Origin: CBDDKZ01 sp965230415
GTDB lineage: Bacteria > Bacteroidota > Bacteroidia > Cytophagales > JAAEPT01
Reading direction: 5' to 3'
Assembly (NCBI GenBank): GCA_965230415.1
Contig: CBDDKZ010000005.1
Coordinates: 62,001 to 126,000 of the forward strand
DNA length: 64,000 nucleotides
Within the stretch, counting starts at the first letter, position 1. Each line of letters begins with the position of its first letter. The notes beneath the pieces were generated by a model. It worked only from the letters and a program-made list of their open reading frames with translations, did no database searches and was not told the DNA's origin. Shown piece by piece: positions 19,502 through 28,203 of this stretch. Both the position numbers and the translations under genes were made by a program.

Positions 19502-19939
19502 ATGTACAAAATAGAAAAAACTAACTATGGAATAAAAATGGCTCTATCAGGCTACATTAACCTTGAAGAAATAAGGGAGTGGCAACAAGAAATATTAAAA
19601 GCCATAGAAGAACAACCTGCTAAAATTGGTCTGTTAATTGACATGCGCGAATTAAAGCCAATGCCACCGGAGTGCCAACAAATAGTAATAGAGGCTCAAA
19701 AAAAGACCATGAACCAAATAATTCGTTCTGCGACGATTACCAATCAACCGATTACGGACATTCAACTAAAAAGATTGGGCAAAATTTCAGGTGTCAACAA
19801 AACAAAAATGTATGTAAACGCTTCCGAAACCAAATACTGGGAAGAAATTGCCGTCTACTGGATTATAAAAGGAAAGCAAATAGACCCAAATAGTCAAAGC
19901 GTTAAGATCAAAAACGGTCATTTAGAGGTAATTATGTAA
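19502..19939 (+). CDS. STAS/SpoIIAA-like domain protein
   Basis: The 145-residue protein starts MYKIEKTNYGIKMALSGYIN, then a helix, then a buried strand IGLLIDMRELK. This alternating strand-helix pattern is like STAS/SpoIIAA-like domains, which are small phospho-switch or scaffold domains. The Asp of LLIDMRE sits where such domains place a conserved residue. No signal peptide is present. It ends at a strong hairpin terminator. The assignment is by fold pattern only. Confidence 0.6.
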   Translation: MYKIEKTNYGIKMALSGYINLEEIREWQQEILKAIEEQPAKIGLLIDMRELKPMPPECQQIVIEAQKKTMNQIIRSATITNQPITDIQLKRLGKISGVNKTKMYVNASETKYWEEIAVYWIIKGKQIDPNSQSVKIKNGHLEVIM

Positions 19940-19944
19940 GGACA

Positions 19945-19986
19945 TTTTACAAAGTTGAAATAACTAATTATTTCAACTTTGTAAAA
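19945..19986. terminator. Perfect 19-bp hairpin terminator
   Basis: A 19-base stem (TTTTACAAAGTTGAAATAA and its complement) with a CTAA loop, five bases after the stop of the STAS-like gene. It is strong in both directions. Confidence 0.85.
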
Positions 19987-20242
19987 CATCACACTATCAT
20001 TAATTGTACTTCTGGCAGCTACTGATCGCAGGCTTAATCCATCAATACCCTCATTATTTTCGAGTACCATTCTATCCTCGTCAATTACAAGTAAACATCG
20101 ATTTCCAATAGTAGAAAGCCCCTTTTTTCTCCTCAAACATAGATAGTCAGGTACCCCCATAAATCATCCGTGATTTACTTTTTAGTACCACGCTCGTCAT
20201 ATGAGTAACATTGATGTTTTTTTATCACTTAACTAAGAAACA

Positions 20243-22096
20243 ATGAAAATACAAACTAAAACTATTGCTCAGATAGCACTATATACAAGTGTGATAGTAG
20301 CTGGTGTAATACTTTATGCCTGCAAAAAAGACGAAGATTTTGCACAGACTCCGGAAAAAGACCTCGACACAAAGGTAGCCGCAGACAAATTTATCGAGGC
20401 TCCTCAAGATGGTATTGAGGGAGAGTACATTATCGTATTCAAAGAAGGGCTTGATGATACAGCTATTCCTGTTCTGAACAAAGCGGAAAAAACCTCCCAC
20501 CGAAAGGTTATAAAAACGCAGTCCATTACCATGGCACAAAGTATAGGACTCCAGGAAGAAGATATAACGCATGTATATGCAGACGCAATTAATGCTTTCT
20601 CGGCGGTACATATGACACGCGAACAGGCATTGGAACTATCTAAAAATCCCGCAGTAGCTTATGTAGAACAAAACAGAACATTCAAACTCGATGATTTCGA
20701 GGTAAAAGAGGTTATTCCAGCTACTAGCGGCCGAGTAGCTAATGCCGAAGCACCATCTTGGGGCGTTGAATATACCGGACATGAGGTAGCCACCTCTAAA
20801 CGTATCTGGATTATAGATACAGGTATAGATCCTCACCCTGATTTAAACATTGATGCAGGCATGAGCAGAAGTTTCGTTACTGGGGTGAGTAGCTGGCACG
20901 ATAACAATGGGCACGGTACACACGTGGCCGGTATTGCAGCGGCTACAAAAAATGATATTGGTGTGCGCGGCGTAGCCGCAGGAGCACGTTTGGTGGCGGT
21001 AAGAGTGCTTGCCGGAGGTGTCGACGGTAGTGTTGCTGATTTTGTTGCCGGGATTGATTATGTCACTGCAAATATCAGTGGTTCCGATATATGGAACATA
21101 TCTTTAAATCTGACAGGTGCGCCCGATCAAGCGTTTGAAGATGCCATGAAAAGGTTAATACCTAAAGCAAAAGGAGCACATGCGGCAGGTAATGCCAATG
21201 TTGACACAAAGGACCTATCAGGAACCCGTTTAAATTGGAAGCAACTTTTGGTAGTTGGTAACATGATACGTGCGGAACTTGCGGCAGCAAATTCGAATTA
21301 TGGCAGAAGTGTAGACTTTTGGGCTCCAGGCACAGATATTCGATCTACCTGGCTCAACGGGCAATATGCAACTTTATCGGGCACTTCTATGGCTTCACCA
21401 CATGTGGCAGGGCTTTTGGCCATCGATGGTAGCGTGCAAAACGCCAATGGAAAAACAGTTACTAAAGCTGGTTTTACCGATCCTATCGCGACAAGAATAA
21501 GTGGGAATAATAACAATAACAACAATAACAACAATAACAACAATAATAATAATATGGGTGATTTCCCTTGTGACGGCGTGACTTATAAGGCAGCTTGTAA
21601 ATCGACTGGAAATTGCTATACCGATCGTAATCAAGCACTTTCAGGCGGCTGTCCGGCTGATCAAATCTGGGTTGTTGGTGATAATAATAACAACAATAAT
21701 AATAACAACAATAATAATAACAACAATAATAATAACAACAACAATAATAATAATAACAACAACAACAATAACAATAATACAGGACCATTTCCTTGTGGAA
21801 TTGGTTATGATGCTGTTTGTGAATCTAATGGCAACTGCTACGTAGATAAAAACCAAGCAATGTCAGGTGGCTGTCCTGCAGATATGATTCGTGTAAGAGG
21901 AAACAACAATAATAACAACAACAATAATAACAACAACAATAATAACAACAACAATAATAATAACAACACGGGCGATTTCCCATGTGACGGTGTGACATAT
22001 AAGGCTACTTGCAAAACAACAGGCAACTGCTATATCGATCGCAACCAAGCGCTGTCAGGTGGTTGTCCGGCTGATCAGATTTGGGAAATCCAATAA
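20243..22096 (+). CDS. Subtilisin-like (S8) lipoprotein protease with poly-Asn linkers and Cys modules
   Basis: The 617-residue protein has a lipoprotein signal (ILYAC, Cys27), an I9-type propeptide (about 60-148) and an S8 catalytic domain with Asp192 (IIDTGID), His224 (NGHGTHVAG), oxyanion Asn317 and Ser382 (SGTSMASPHVAG). After about residue 420 it changes to three modules of about 40 residues with the pattern C-x8-C-x5-C-x11-C (FPCDGVTYKAAC...GGCPADQIW), each preceded by an uninterrupted Asn run of 16, 32 and 22 residues. The catalytic part should be an active surface protease. The modules are probably disulfide-bonded surface or binding domains on flexible linkers. The middle module lacks the DGVTYK version (PCGIGYDAVC). 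The same modules recur in the next gene. Confidence 0.88.
   Translation: MKIQTKTIAQIALYTSVIVAGVILYACKKDEDFAQTPEKDLDTKVAADKFIEAPQDGIEGEYIIVFKEGLDDTAIPVLNKAEKTSHRKVIKTQSITMAQSIGLQEEDITHVYADAINAFSAVHMTREQALELSKNPAVAYVEQNRTFKLDDFEVKEVIPATSGRVANAEAPSWGVEYTGHEVATSKRIWIIDTGIDPHPDLNIDAGMSRSFVTGVSSWHDNNGHGTHVAGIAAATKNDIGVRGVAAGARLVAVRVLAGGVDGSVADFVAGIDYVTANISGSDIWNISLNLTGAPDQAFEDAMKRLIPKAKGAHAAGNANVDTKDLSGTRLNWKQLLVVGNMIRAELAAANSNYGRSVDFWAPGTDIRSTWLNGQYATLSGTSMASPHVAGLLAIDGSVQNANGKTVTKAGFTDPIATRISGNNNNNNNNNNNNNNNNMGDFPCDGVTYKAACKSTGNCYTDRNQALSGGCPADQIWVVGDNNNNNNNNNNNNNNNNNNNNNNNNNNNNNNNNTGPFPCGIGYDAVCESNGNCYVDKNQAMSGGCPADMIRVRGNNNNNNNNNNNNNNNNNNNNNNTGDFPCDGVTYKATCKTTGNCYIDRNQALSGGCPADQIWEIQ
21506..21553 (+). 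repeat. (AAY)16 tract encoding 16 Asn
   Basis: Sixteen consecutive AAT/AAC codons in the protease gene. The two codons are mixed irregularly. Confidence 0.95.
21683..21778 (+). repeat. (AAY)32 tract encoding 32 Asn
   Basis: Thirty-two consecutive AAT/AAC codons between the first and second Cys modules of the protease. It contains repeated 15-base sub-units (AAT AAT AAT AAC AAC). Confidence 0.95.
21902..21967 (+). repeat. (AAY)22 tract encoding 22 Asn
   Basis: Twenty-two AAT/AAC codons between the second and third Cys modules of the protease. Confidence 0.95.
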
Positions 22097-22352
22097 TCAC
22101 CCCTGTTGAAAACGACTTCTGCAATTTCGAATAAATAAAAAAGCAGCATCTATCCTCACAACAAATGACCTGTGCTTTCCACTGAAAGCCAGGTCATTAC
22201 ATTTATAATCAGATCTCGAAAATTACTATAATTCATTTTTTTTCACTTTCACCAATTGACTTCTTGTATTAGATCTCGTCACTTAAGCAGAGAGGCGCCT
22301 AAATAACAAGTTCAACGCCTCAGTAACTAATTTTTATCTAAACCTATCAATT

Positions 22353-23795
22353 ATGAAACGAATTAAATTATTCCTATTTATTATCTCATGTAGTTTTTCG
22401 GGCACTTTATTTGCACAAGATTTTCCTTGTGATGGTGTCACGTACAAAGCCAATTGTCGAACTACCGGAAATTGTTACATCGATCGTGATCAGGCCATAA
22501 GCGGCGGTTGCCCCGCTGATCAAATTTGGGTTGTTGGTGATGACAATAATAATAACAATAACAACAATAATAACAACAACAATAATAATAATAACAACAA
22601 CAATAATAATAACAATAACAACAACACGGGCGATTTTCCGTGTGATGGCGTAACCTATAAAGCGAGTTGTCGCACCACAGGTAATTGTTATACCGATCGT
22701 GACCAAGCTCTTTCTGGTGGCTGTCCGGCAGATCAAATTTGGGTTGTTGGTGATGACAATAACAACAATAATAATAACAATAACAATAACAACAACAACA
22801 ACAGCGGACAGCTTACCGCTCCTGTGTTGAATCTTGCTAACGCGGAATTAGACGTATTTGAGTTAAGATTCACTGATCCTAACTCAAACGAAGGTGGTTA
22901 TAGAATTCAGCGTCGTCTTGCCGGACAGTCTTTCGTAACTATTGCCGATTTACCAGCCAATAGCACTACCTACACCGATCGCTCTAACTTACAAGACAAT
23001 GCAGACTATACTTACCGTGTACGTGCGCGTGCTAATGGTAACTTCAGTGCTTCACCATGGTCTAACGAGGAAACCTTAGCTAATGTAGGAGCGTTGCGAC
23101 TACTTGCAATAGCAGAAGCACGTTCGTTTTGTGATGATCAAGACAGAAGCGTTGTTACTGTCGATTATGAAATCTCAGGAAACGAGCGCGTAGATAACAG
23201 AGGTGTTATTTGTTACGGATTCCCTGGTAGCTACGAAAACTGTATGGCTATTGACTTCAATACAACGCAGTTTGGACAGCAAGATATCGTTCTTAGAAAT
23301 GTACCTCAAGGTGTTGAATTCGGTGTACGTATTACTGCCAGAGTGTTGAGCACAAACAGAGAAATTGACGCAACATATGACTTAGCCGTAGGCACAGCAG
23401 TTTGTGACGATCAAACAATCGATGATCCTATCAACGATTGTCCTGCATCTCACCCGGTTTCTGCTTGTGGTCAATGTTGGGAATCAAGAGACCAAGCCAG
23501 AAATGGAGGCTGTACGGAAGTTAATAAGCAGGGCTCAGTTCTTTCTACAGACAACAAAGTTGATGAGAGCACACAATTATTCCCTAACATTGTAGATCAT
23601 ACTGCCACATTCACTACGCTTGGCAATTTCCAGAATATTGTAATCACTAATTCAAATGGAATTACGGTTGCAGAATTCTATCAGTTTAACGGAAATACCT
23701 TCGAAGTGGATATGAGTGAATTCTCACCTGGAGTATACCTGGCTTACGTTGCTACAGACAAGAACGTTAAATCCTTTAGAATATTGAAAAAGTAA
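22353..23795 (+). CDS. T9SS-exported protein with Cys modules, poly-Asn linkers and an FnIII domain
   Basis: The 480-residue protein has a signal peptide (1-21, ending LFAQ), then a Cys module nearly identical to those of the protease upstream (FPCDGVTYKANC...), a 27-Asn run, a second module and a 15-Asn run. A fibronectin type III domain (about 155-245), a beta domain with two Cys pairs, a degenerate module (CPASHPVSACGQCW...GGC) and a type A T9SS sorting domain (about 410-480, ending VKSFRILKK) follow. There is no enzyme motif. Sharing the module with the neighbouring protease suggests a common ligand or substrate on the cell surface. Confidence 0.85.
   Translation: MKRIKLFLFIISCSFSGTLFAQDFPCDGVTYKANCRTTGNCYIDRDQAISGGCPADQIWVVGDDNNNNNNNNNNNNNNNNNNNNNNNNNNNTGDFPCDGVTYKASCRTTGNCYTDRDQALSGGCPADQIWVVGDDNNNNNNNNNNNNNNNSGQLTAPVLNLANAELDVFELRFTDPNSNEGGYRIQRRLAGQSFVTIADLPANSTTYTDRSNLQDNADYTYRVRARANGNFSASPWSNEETLANVGALRLLAIAEARSFCDDQDRSVVTVDYEISGNERVDNRGVICYGFPGSYENCMAIDFNTTQFGQQDIVLRNVPQGVEFGVRITARVLSTNREIDATYDLAVGTAVCDDQTIDDPINDCPASHPVSACGQCWESRDQARNGGCTEVNKQGSVLSTDNKVDESTQLFPNIVDHTATFTTLGNFQNIVITNSNGITVAEFYQFNGNTFEVDMSEFSPGVYLAYVATDKNVKSFRILKK
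22545..22625 (+). repeat. (AAY)27 tract encoding 27 Asn
   Basis: Twenty-seven AAT/AAC codons between the first and second Cys modules. Confidence 0.95.
22758..22802 (+). repeat. (AAY)15 tract encoding 15 Asn
   Basis: Fifteen AAT/AAC codons between the second Cys module and the FnIII domain. Confidence 0.95.
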
Positions 23796-24320
23796 TTCAA
23801 GGACTCACCCCGCGCTTTTATTTTATATTGTTACAAAGCTACCAAATCGTCTTTACGATTTGGTAGCTTTTAGCTGTTATATAAAATAGTAAGTATAAAT
23901 AAATTGTCTGGAGCTTCCTTAATAAGTAAGTACGCTATAGTATAGAAACTAATCCTACTAATACCCCGCTAAAATTACTTTACAATGCTAAATAGTACCC
24001 ACAACTATGAATCAAACGGACTATGTATATTTAACAAATTCTCTAAAACACCTATCATTTACAGAAATAATTACGATCGTAACGCATCCTTTTTTATGTT
24101 TTTTGTGTTACTATTATAGAACGAATAAAACTCGTACCCGCATTAATCATAGGACATCAAAGTGCTATTGTTAACATCCGAATTTTATTCAATATTATAT
24201 CTATCTCATATTATTCCCCCTACCTGATACTTGAACACTAAGTAACAATTAATGTTTAATAGAATAGGATTACCTAAACATTGAATTTACAATGACGTTA
24301 ATTTTACGTCTTATAAATGA
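23796..24320. other. Intergenic region before the ECF sigma gene
   Basis: Apart from the hairpin terminator at its start I see no gene, repeat or clear promoter in this very AT-rich stretch of 525 bases. Confidence 0.5.
23835..23870. terminator. 16-bp hairpin terminator
   Basis: AAAGCTACCAAATCGT pairs perfectly with ACGATTTGGTAGCTTT around a CTTT loop, 40 bases after the Cys-module protein gene. Confidence 0.88.
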
Positions 24321-24365
24321 ATGTCTATTCTATTTATTTCAAACATAATAAACTTACGTAATCTA

Positions 24366-24926
24366 ATGGATCGTATTGTTACTGAAATAAAAAAGAATAA
24401 CAACCATTACGTTTTAAAAGAGTTGTATAACACGCTACTACCAAAAATACATCATTTTGTATGTACAAATAACGGCAACGAAGAAGACGCTAAAGACCTA
24501 TTTCAGGAAACCGTATTGAAATTTCTGGACAAGGTACTCCGAGATGAAATTGACGTAAAAACGAACGTAAAAGCGTATATTTATAAAATGGCAAAAAATA
24601 AGTGGATTGACATAAAAAGAAAAAGAACCATTCAGACGGTTGAACTTTCGGGTCTGGAAATCCCCTTAAATGGCTTGCAGAACAAGGAAGAAACACTCAT
24701 CAACCAAGACATGGCCATGTGTATAAGTGCTGTTCTTGCCGAAGTAGACGATTCGTGTAGAAGACTTTTACATGAAATTGTCATTAATAAAGAAACGTTT
24801 GATGTTGTAGCTGAAAAGCTGGGGTATCGCAATGCGAATGTGGTAAAATCAACATTTTATAACTGTAAGAAGCGAATAGTAAAAATGATAAAAGAGTCTC
24901 CGAAATTTTCAGACATTTTTGATTGA
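24366..24926 (+). CDS. ECF-type sigma-70 family factor
   Basis: From the ATG at 24366 the protein has 186 residues: region 2 (NEEDAKDLFQETVLKFLDKV, with KAYIYKMAKNKWIDIKRK as the core-binding and -10-recognition helices) and a region 4 helix-turn-helix (FDVVAEKLGYRNANVVKSTFYNCKKRI). An in-frame start 45 bases upstream would add a hydrophobic leader untypical of sigma factors. Its stop overlaps the start of the following membrane protein gene in TGATG, the usual layout of ECF sigma and anti-sigma pairs. Confidence 0.85.
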   Translation: MDRIVTEIKKNNNHYVLKELYNTLLPKIHHFVCTNNGNEEDAKDLFQETVLKFLDKVLRDEIDVKTNVKAYIYKMAKNKWIDIKRKRTIQTVELSGLEIPLNGLQNKEETLINQDMAMCISAVLAEVDDSCRRLLHEIVINKETFDVVAEKLGYRNANVVKSTFYNCKKRIVKMIKESPKFSDIFD

Positions 24927-26029
24927 TGGACAGGGAAGAATTAATAGTAAAATACTTAAATAATGAGCTGAACCCGGCTGACAGATCTATTTTTGAGTCT
25001 ACTATGGCCGAAGATGAATTGTTGAGCAAAGAAATTAAAGCTACTCAGGTACTGAGAGAAATGCTCATTCAGGAACAATTGGCGGCTTACAAAGATCAAA
25101 TGAAGCAAGATCTAAGTGAGATGAACAAAATTGCTAAACACAATCCTTATAAATCTCTAATCATAGCAATTATCATACTGGTTCTTACCGCCGTCTTGAT
25201 TTGGGGATTTTTTCATTTTTTCACTGACGAAGAAGAAGTGATTGCTATCCCTTCGCAAACTTATTCTGCCACTGTGGTCAAAATGAAGCCAATAGTTGAG
25301 TCTGCTGTTCAAGAAGTCAGTTCCAGGAAACCCAAAAGCCCCAAACAAGTTAGTGTCAACAAAGCAATTAGTACGACCAATATTCAAAGTCTGGAAACGG
25401 TGCTACCTAAAGATGAGAAAACACCTACTATTATTGATAAAGCCTCCAAAGAACACGCTATTTATTTTGAGGATAAACAGGAAAATCAAAAGATCGAGGC
25501 AACAAATGAAGTTTGTGCTGATCTTAGAACACAAATTTCCTTGAAAGTAAGTCCTTCTACCTATAAAAAAGCCAACGGTATGTTAGTGGCCCAATTAAGA
25601 TCGGATGAGACTTCCATACCCCAATTTTATAAAACCAACGCGCAAAGTGAATGGCATTTAATCGACGACCCCATCGAGCAACTCCTCCCGGGAAATTACC
25701 CCGTTTATGTACAACTTTCGGACGAGCAAAGTTGCTTTATCGACAGCATTTCAGTACCTGTCTCCTATTGCTTAAATGATTACAAAAAGCATTGGGAACG
25801 CATTTATGAAGATAGTTGGTCATTACCTTTGATAGAGCTGGAAGCAAAGGTCTCTATCCTATCTTCAAATGGAAACCAATTAAGACAACTGGACTATAAT
25901 GGTAGTGGAACATTGAACTGGGATGGAAAAGACGATCAAAACAACAGTGCCCCTTCCGGTTATTATGTGCTGATCATTAAATACAACAATGATCAAATCT
26001 GTAAAGCACACCTAACAATTTTAAACTAA
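24926..26029 (+). CDS. Membrane protein, probable anti-sigma partner, with CHU_C-like C-terminus
   Basis: The 367-residue protein has an N-terminal soluble segment (1-74) that resembles an anti-sigma N-domain, a membrane helix (77-99) and a large extracytoplasmic part. The last 65 residues (KVSILSSNGNQLRQLDYNG...LNWDGKD...GYYVLIIKYN) look like the gliding-motility C-terminal (CHU_C/T9SS type B) or FlgD-like fold. Overlap with the ECF sigma gene points to an anti-sigma role. A sorting-domain fold on a membrane-anchored regulator is unusual; it may instead be a sensing domain. Confidence 0.65.
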   Translation: MDREELIVKYLNNELNPADRSIFESTMAEDELLSKEIKATQVLREMLIQEQLAAYKDQMKQDLSEMNKIAKHNPYKSLIIAIIILVLTAVLIWGFFHFFTDEEEVIAIPSQTYSATVVKMKPIVESAVQEVSSRKPKSPKQVSVNKAISTTNIQSLETVLPKDEKTPTIIDKASKEHAIYFEDKQENQKIEATNEVCADLRTQISLKVSPSTYKKANGMLVAQLRSDETSIPQFYKTNAQSEWHLIDDPIEQLLPGNYPVYVQLSDEQSCFIDSISVPVSYCLNDYKKHWERIYEDSWSLPLIELEAKVSILSSNGNQLRQLDYNGSGTLNWDGKDDQNNSAPSGYYVLIIKYNNDQICKAHLTILN

Positions 26030-26082
26030 AAAACATTATTTGACCACATTTACGCTACAATTTATTAATATTGCAGCAGATT

Positions 26083-26156
26083 CGGGGTGTGGCGTAGTCC
26101 GGTAGCGCACTCGGCTGGGGGCCGAGGGGTCGCAGGTTCAAATCCTGTCACCCCGA
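26083..26156 (+). tRNA. tRNA-Pro (GGG anticodon)
   Basis: The 74-base sequence folds as a cloverleaf: acceptor CGGGGTG/CACCCCG, anticodon stem CTCGG/CCGAG with loop CTGGGGG (anticodon GGG) and T arm around GGTTCAAATCC. The discriminator base is A and no CCA is encoded. Its last 22 bases plus 23 bases downstream recur 182 bases further on. Confidence 0.93.
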
Positions 26157-26179
26157 CTTCTTTTATTTCTTTTCGATTG
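26135..26179 (+). repeat. 45-bp direct repeat, copy 1 (tRNA-Pro 3' end)
   Basis: It covers the T arm and acceptor 3' half of tRNA-Pro and its downstream flank. Copy 2 is at 26317-26361 and is identical over 45 bases. Together they have the layout of attachment-site repeats left by integration at a tRNA 3' end. Confidence 0.95.
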
Positions 26180-26232
26180 AACCTGCTTCAGCCCTGCTCG
26201 CTGCGCTCTGCCCGCAACCTGGCCCTTCGCTT

Positions 26233-26301
26233 AAAATAGCTACTAGCTATTTTATTCACGCTCCGTCCGGCTCCTCTCTAAAATGATCCACCGGATCATT
26301 T
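26233..26301. repeat. Two perfect hairpins between the tRNA-derived repeats
   Basis: AAAATAGCT/AGCTATTTT (26233-26253, loop ACT) and AAATGATCC/GGATCATTT (26281-26301, loop ACC) stand in a GC-richer 137-base segment that does not look like the flanking chromosome. Possibly part of a short dispersed repeat. Confidence 0.8.
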
Positions 26302-26316
26302 ATCTACGATCGGCCC

Positions 26317-26361
26317 GGTTCAAATCCTGTCACCCCGACTTCTTTTATTTCTTTTCGATTG
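26317..26361 (+). repeat. 45-bp direct repeat, copy 2
   Basis: Identical to 26135-26179. Homology to an AraC-family regulator begins at the very next codon. Confidence 0.95.
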
Positions 26362-27080
26362 GCTATGGACGCAGTAAATACGATTTTCAGGAAGGCACCT
26401 TAATCTTTTCAGGTCCGGGACAGGTCATGTCAACAGGAGATAGAGTAGACACTGAACCAAGAGAAGGTTGGATGTTACTTTTTCATCCTGACTTATTACG
26501 AAAATCTGCGCTCGGAAAAACTTTTAACAACTATAATTACTTTAACTATGAATCAAACGAAGCCCTGCATCTGTCCGATGAAGAAAAACGTACCATTAAT
26601 GATTTGCTACAAAAAATAATATCTGAATATGAGCAAAATATAGACAAACACAGTCAAAAACTCATTATATCATCCCTTGAACTTATCTTAGACTATTGCC
26701 AGCGATTCTATGATCGTCAATTCTACACACGTGCAAATCTCAATAAGGATCACCTGGATAAATTCAAAAAAATATTGAACGATTATTACCGTTCGGAATC
26801 TCCTCTAAATCTGGGAATCCCTTCTGTTTCCTATTGTGGATCAGAAATGAACATGTCTCTCAAATACCTTAGTGACCTGCTCAAAAAAGAAACCGGGCAA
26901 GGTGCTCAGGAACATATACACTCTTTTATAATAGACCGGGCCAAAACAGAATTGCTGGGCACCACAGAATCTATTAGCAAAATAGCCTACGACCTGGGCT
27001 TTGAATACCCTTCACATTTCAGCAAGATGTTTAAACGCAAGACAGGTATGAGCCCTGCCCGGTACCGGAGTTCCAATTAA
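26361..27080 (+). pseudogene. AraC-family regulator lacking its N-terminus
   Basis: From the glycine codon at 26361 the frame reads as the middle and end of an AraC-type regulator (about 239 residues). It has the end of the cupin-like sensor (KYDFQEGTLIFSGPGQV) and two C-terminal helix-turn-helix motifs (MSLKYLSDLLKKETGQ and SISKIAYDLGFEYPSHFSKMFKR). Full-length relatives have about 60-80 further N-terminal residues. Here these are replaced by the tRNA-derived repeat; an ATG at 26283 gives an open frame but with unrelated residues. DNA binding may survive, ligand sensing probably not. Confidence 0.8.
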
Positions 27081-27170
27081 TTAACACCAACTAAAACTCA
27101 CCATGGCCCAACTAGCTCAAATGTTTCAAGTTCATAGTTAAAAATAGTACTCGCAGGCAATGCTATCAGT

Positions 27171-27794
27171 TTAAGTTATGGATAGTTTTTGTTGATGTAA
27201 CTCCATAAAATCAATCAACTCCTTTTGCAAGGTGTTTGTTTTGTCTTTATTATACCATTTTTGCAAATCAACCTGCAATTCTTCATATGGAGGTCTTGGA
27301 TTTGCCTTCTTGTAAACTTCCACCATTTCCTGGGCAGGTTTAGGGCGAGCTCCCCATGATCCTAAAACTTCATTTTCACTTTTATCTACAAGCACTAAAA
27401 CTGGAATTGCACGGCTTCCTTTTTGCTCAAATTGGTCCATTAATTCGGGGTTCTCGTCCCGCAATACCAGACGCATATCTATGGAACTCGCGTGCAAAGA
27501 CATCTTATTTAATGCCGGAACAATTTGTGCCGCGTCCCCACACCAGGGCTCTGTAATAACCAACCACACATAATCTCCCTGCAATTGCTCAAAAAATGCC
27601 TGAGTTGCTTCGTTTAATACCAAGGTCTTATTCAACCGCTCCATGCGCTTGGTATTTAACTTGGTATAATTAATATAAGCTTCATTTGTTGGTTCACTTG
27701 TACTTTTCCCTTCTGCAGTTAACCGAAGTGCTAACTGCATATAAGTTGAGAAGTTCATGGACTTGTCTATGTACGATTTTATGAATGTCTGCAT
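27171..27794 (-). CDS. Thioredoxin-fold family protein
   Basis: From the ATG at 27794 the protein has 207 residues: a helical N-terminal part followed by a thioredoxin fold with VWLVITEPWCGDAAQIVPAL, where the usual CxxC is reduced to one cysteine (WCGDAA), and the cis-proline loop SRAIPVLVLVD. This single-Cys arrangement is common to a Bacteroidota/Firmicutes thioredoxin-like family of unknown partner. The reading frame is open 78 bases further up, but those residues do not fit the family. Cytosolic. Confidence 0.82.
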   Translation of the reverse strand: MQTFIKSYIDKSMNFSTYMQLALRLTAEGKSTSEPTNEAYINYTKLNTKRMERLNKTLVLNEATQAFFEQLQGDYVWLVITEPWCGDAAQIVPALNKMSLHASSIDMRLVLRDENPELMDQFEQKGSRAIPVLVLVDKSENEVLGSWGARPKPAQEMVEVYKKANPRPPYEELQVDLQKWYNKDKTNTLQKELIDFMELHQQKLSIT

Positions 27795-27872
27795 AAGCTC
27801 TAAACCATAAAATTCATCCATATAGTTCTTAAAGGAGGTACGGAGCCCGTAATAAGTCGCCCACCCGACCAA

Positions 27873-28203
27873 AACAACATATAATGCAACACATTTGAAC
27901 CTTAAACGATATTAGAAACCGGAAACAATTCTTTTACAAAAATATAACAAAGTGAATAGTTGATGGGTCAGAAAATCTGGTATTATTTACAAATTTCAAA
28001 CATATATAAAAGGGCCGAATAAACAAATGTCGCCTTGCAGACAACTAACCAACCTCCAACATACTAATTTTACATCAATTCAAAGAAACTTATAAACCAA
28101 CAAATTTACCTATACAACGTTTTGCCATTTTGGCGAGACGTTGTTTTAATACCCAAAATCGACGAAAAATAATACTTTTTGTCAATTAAGACCGATCTAT
28201 CTA
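27873..28203. other. Intergenic region between divergent genes, with a hairpin
   Basis: A hairpin at 28114-28144 (ACAACGT/ACGTTGT with inner GCC/GGC) followed by TTTT lies 60 bases before the cytochrome peroxidase gene. It could be an attenuator-type terminator in the leader or an operator. TATTTTTG on the minus strand at 27937-27944 matches the -7 consensus but is far from the thioredoxin-like gene's start. Confidence 0.4.

Noticed and set aside
19918..20160. 80-codon minus-strand frame between the STAS-like gene and the protease gene
   Set aside because: It would read through the strong hairpin terminator and into the end of the STAS-like gene; no domain is seen. A small gene ending earlier cannot be excluded.
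20243..23795. CRISPR array or satellite DNA in the AAT/AAC tracts
   Set aside because: The repeats are in-frame Asn codons inside two genes with clear domains on both sides, without spacers.
27171..27872. Longer start of the thioredoxin-like protein at 27872
   Set aside because: The additional 26 residues do not fit the family and include no signal peptide.
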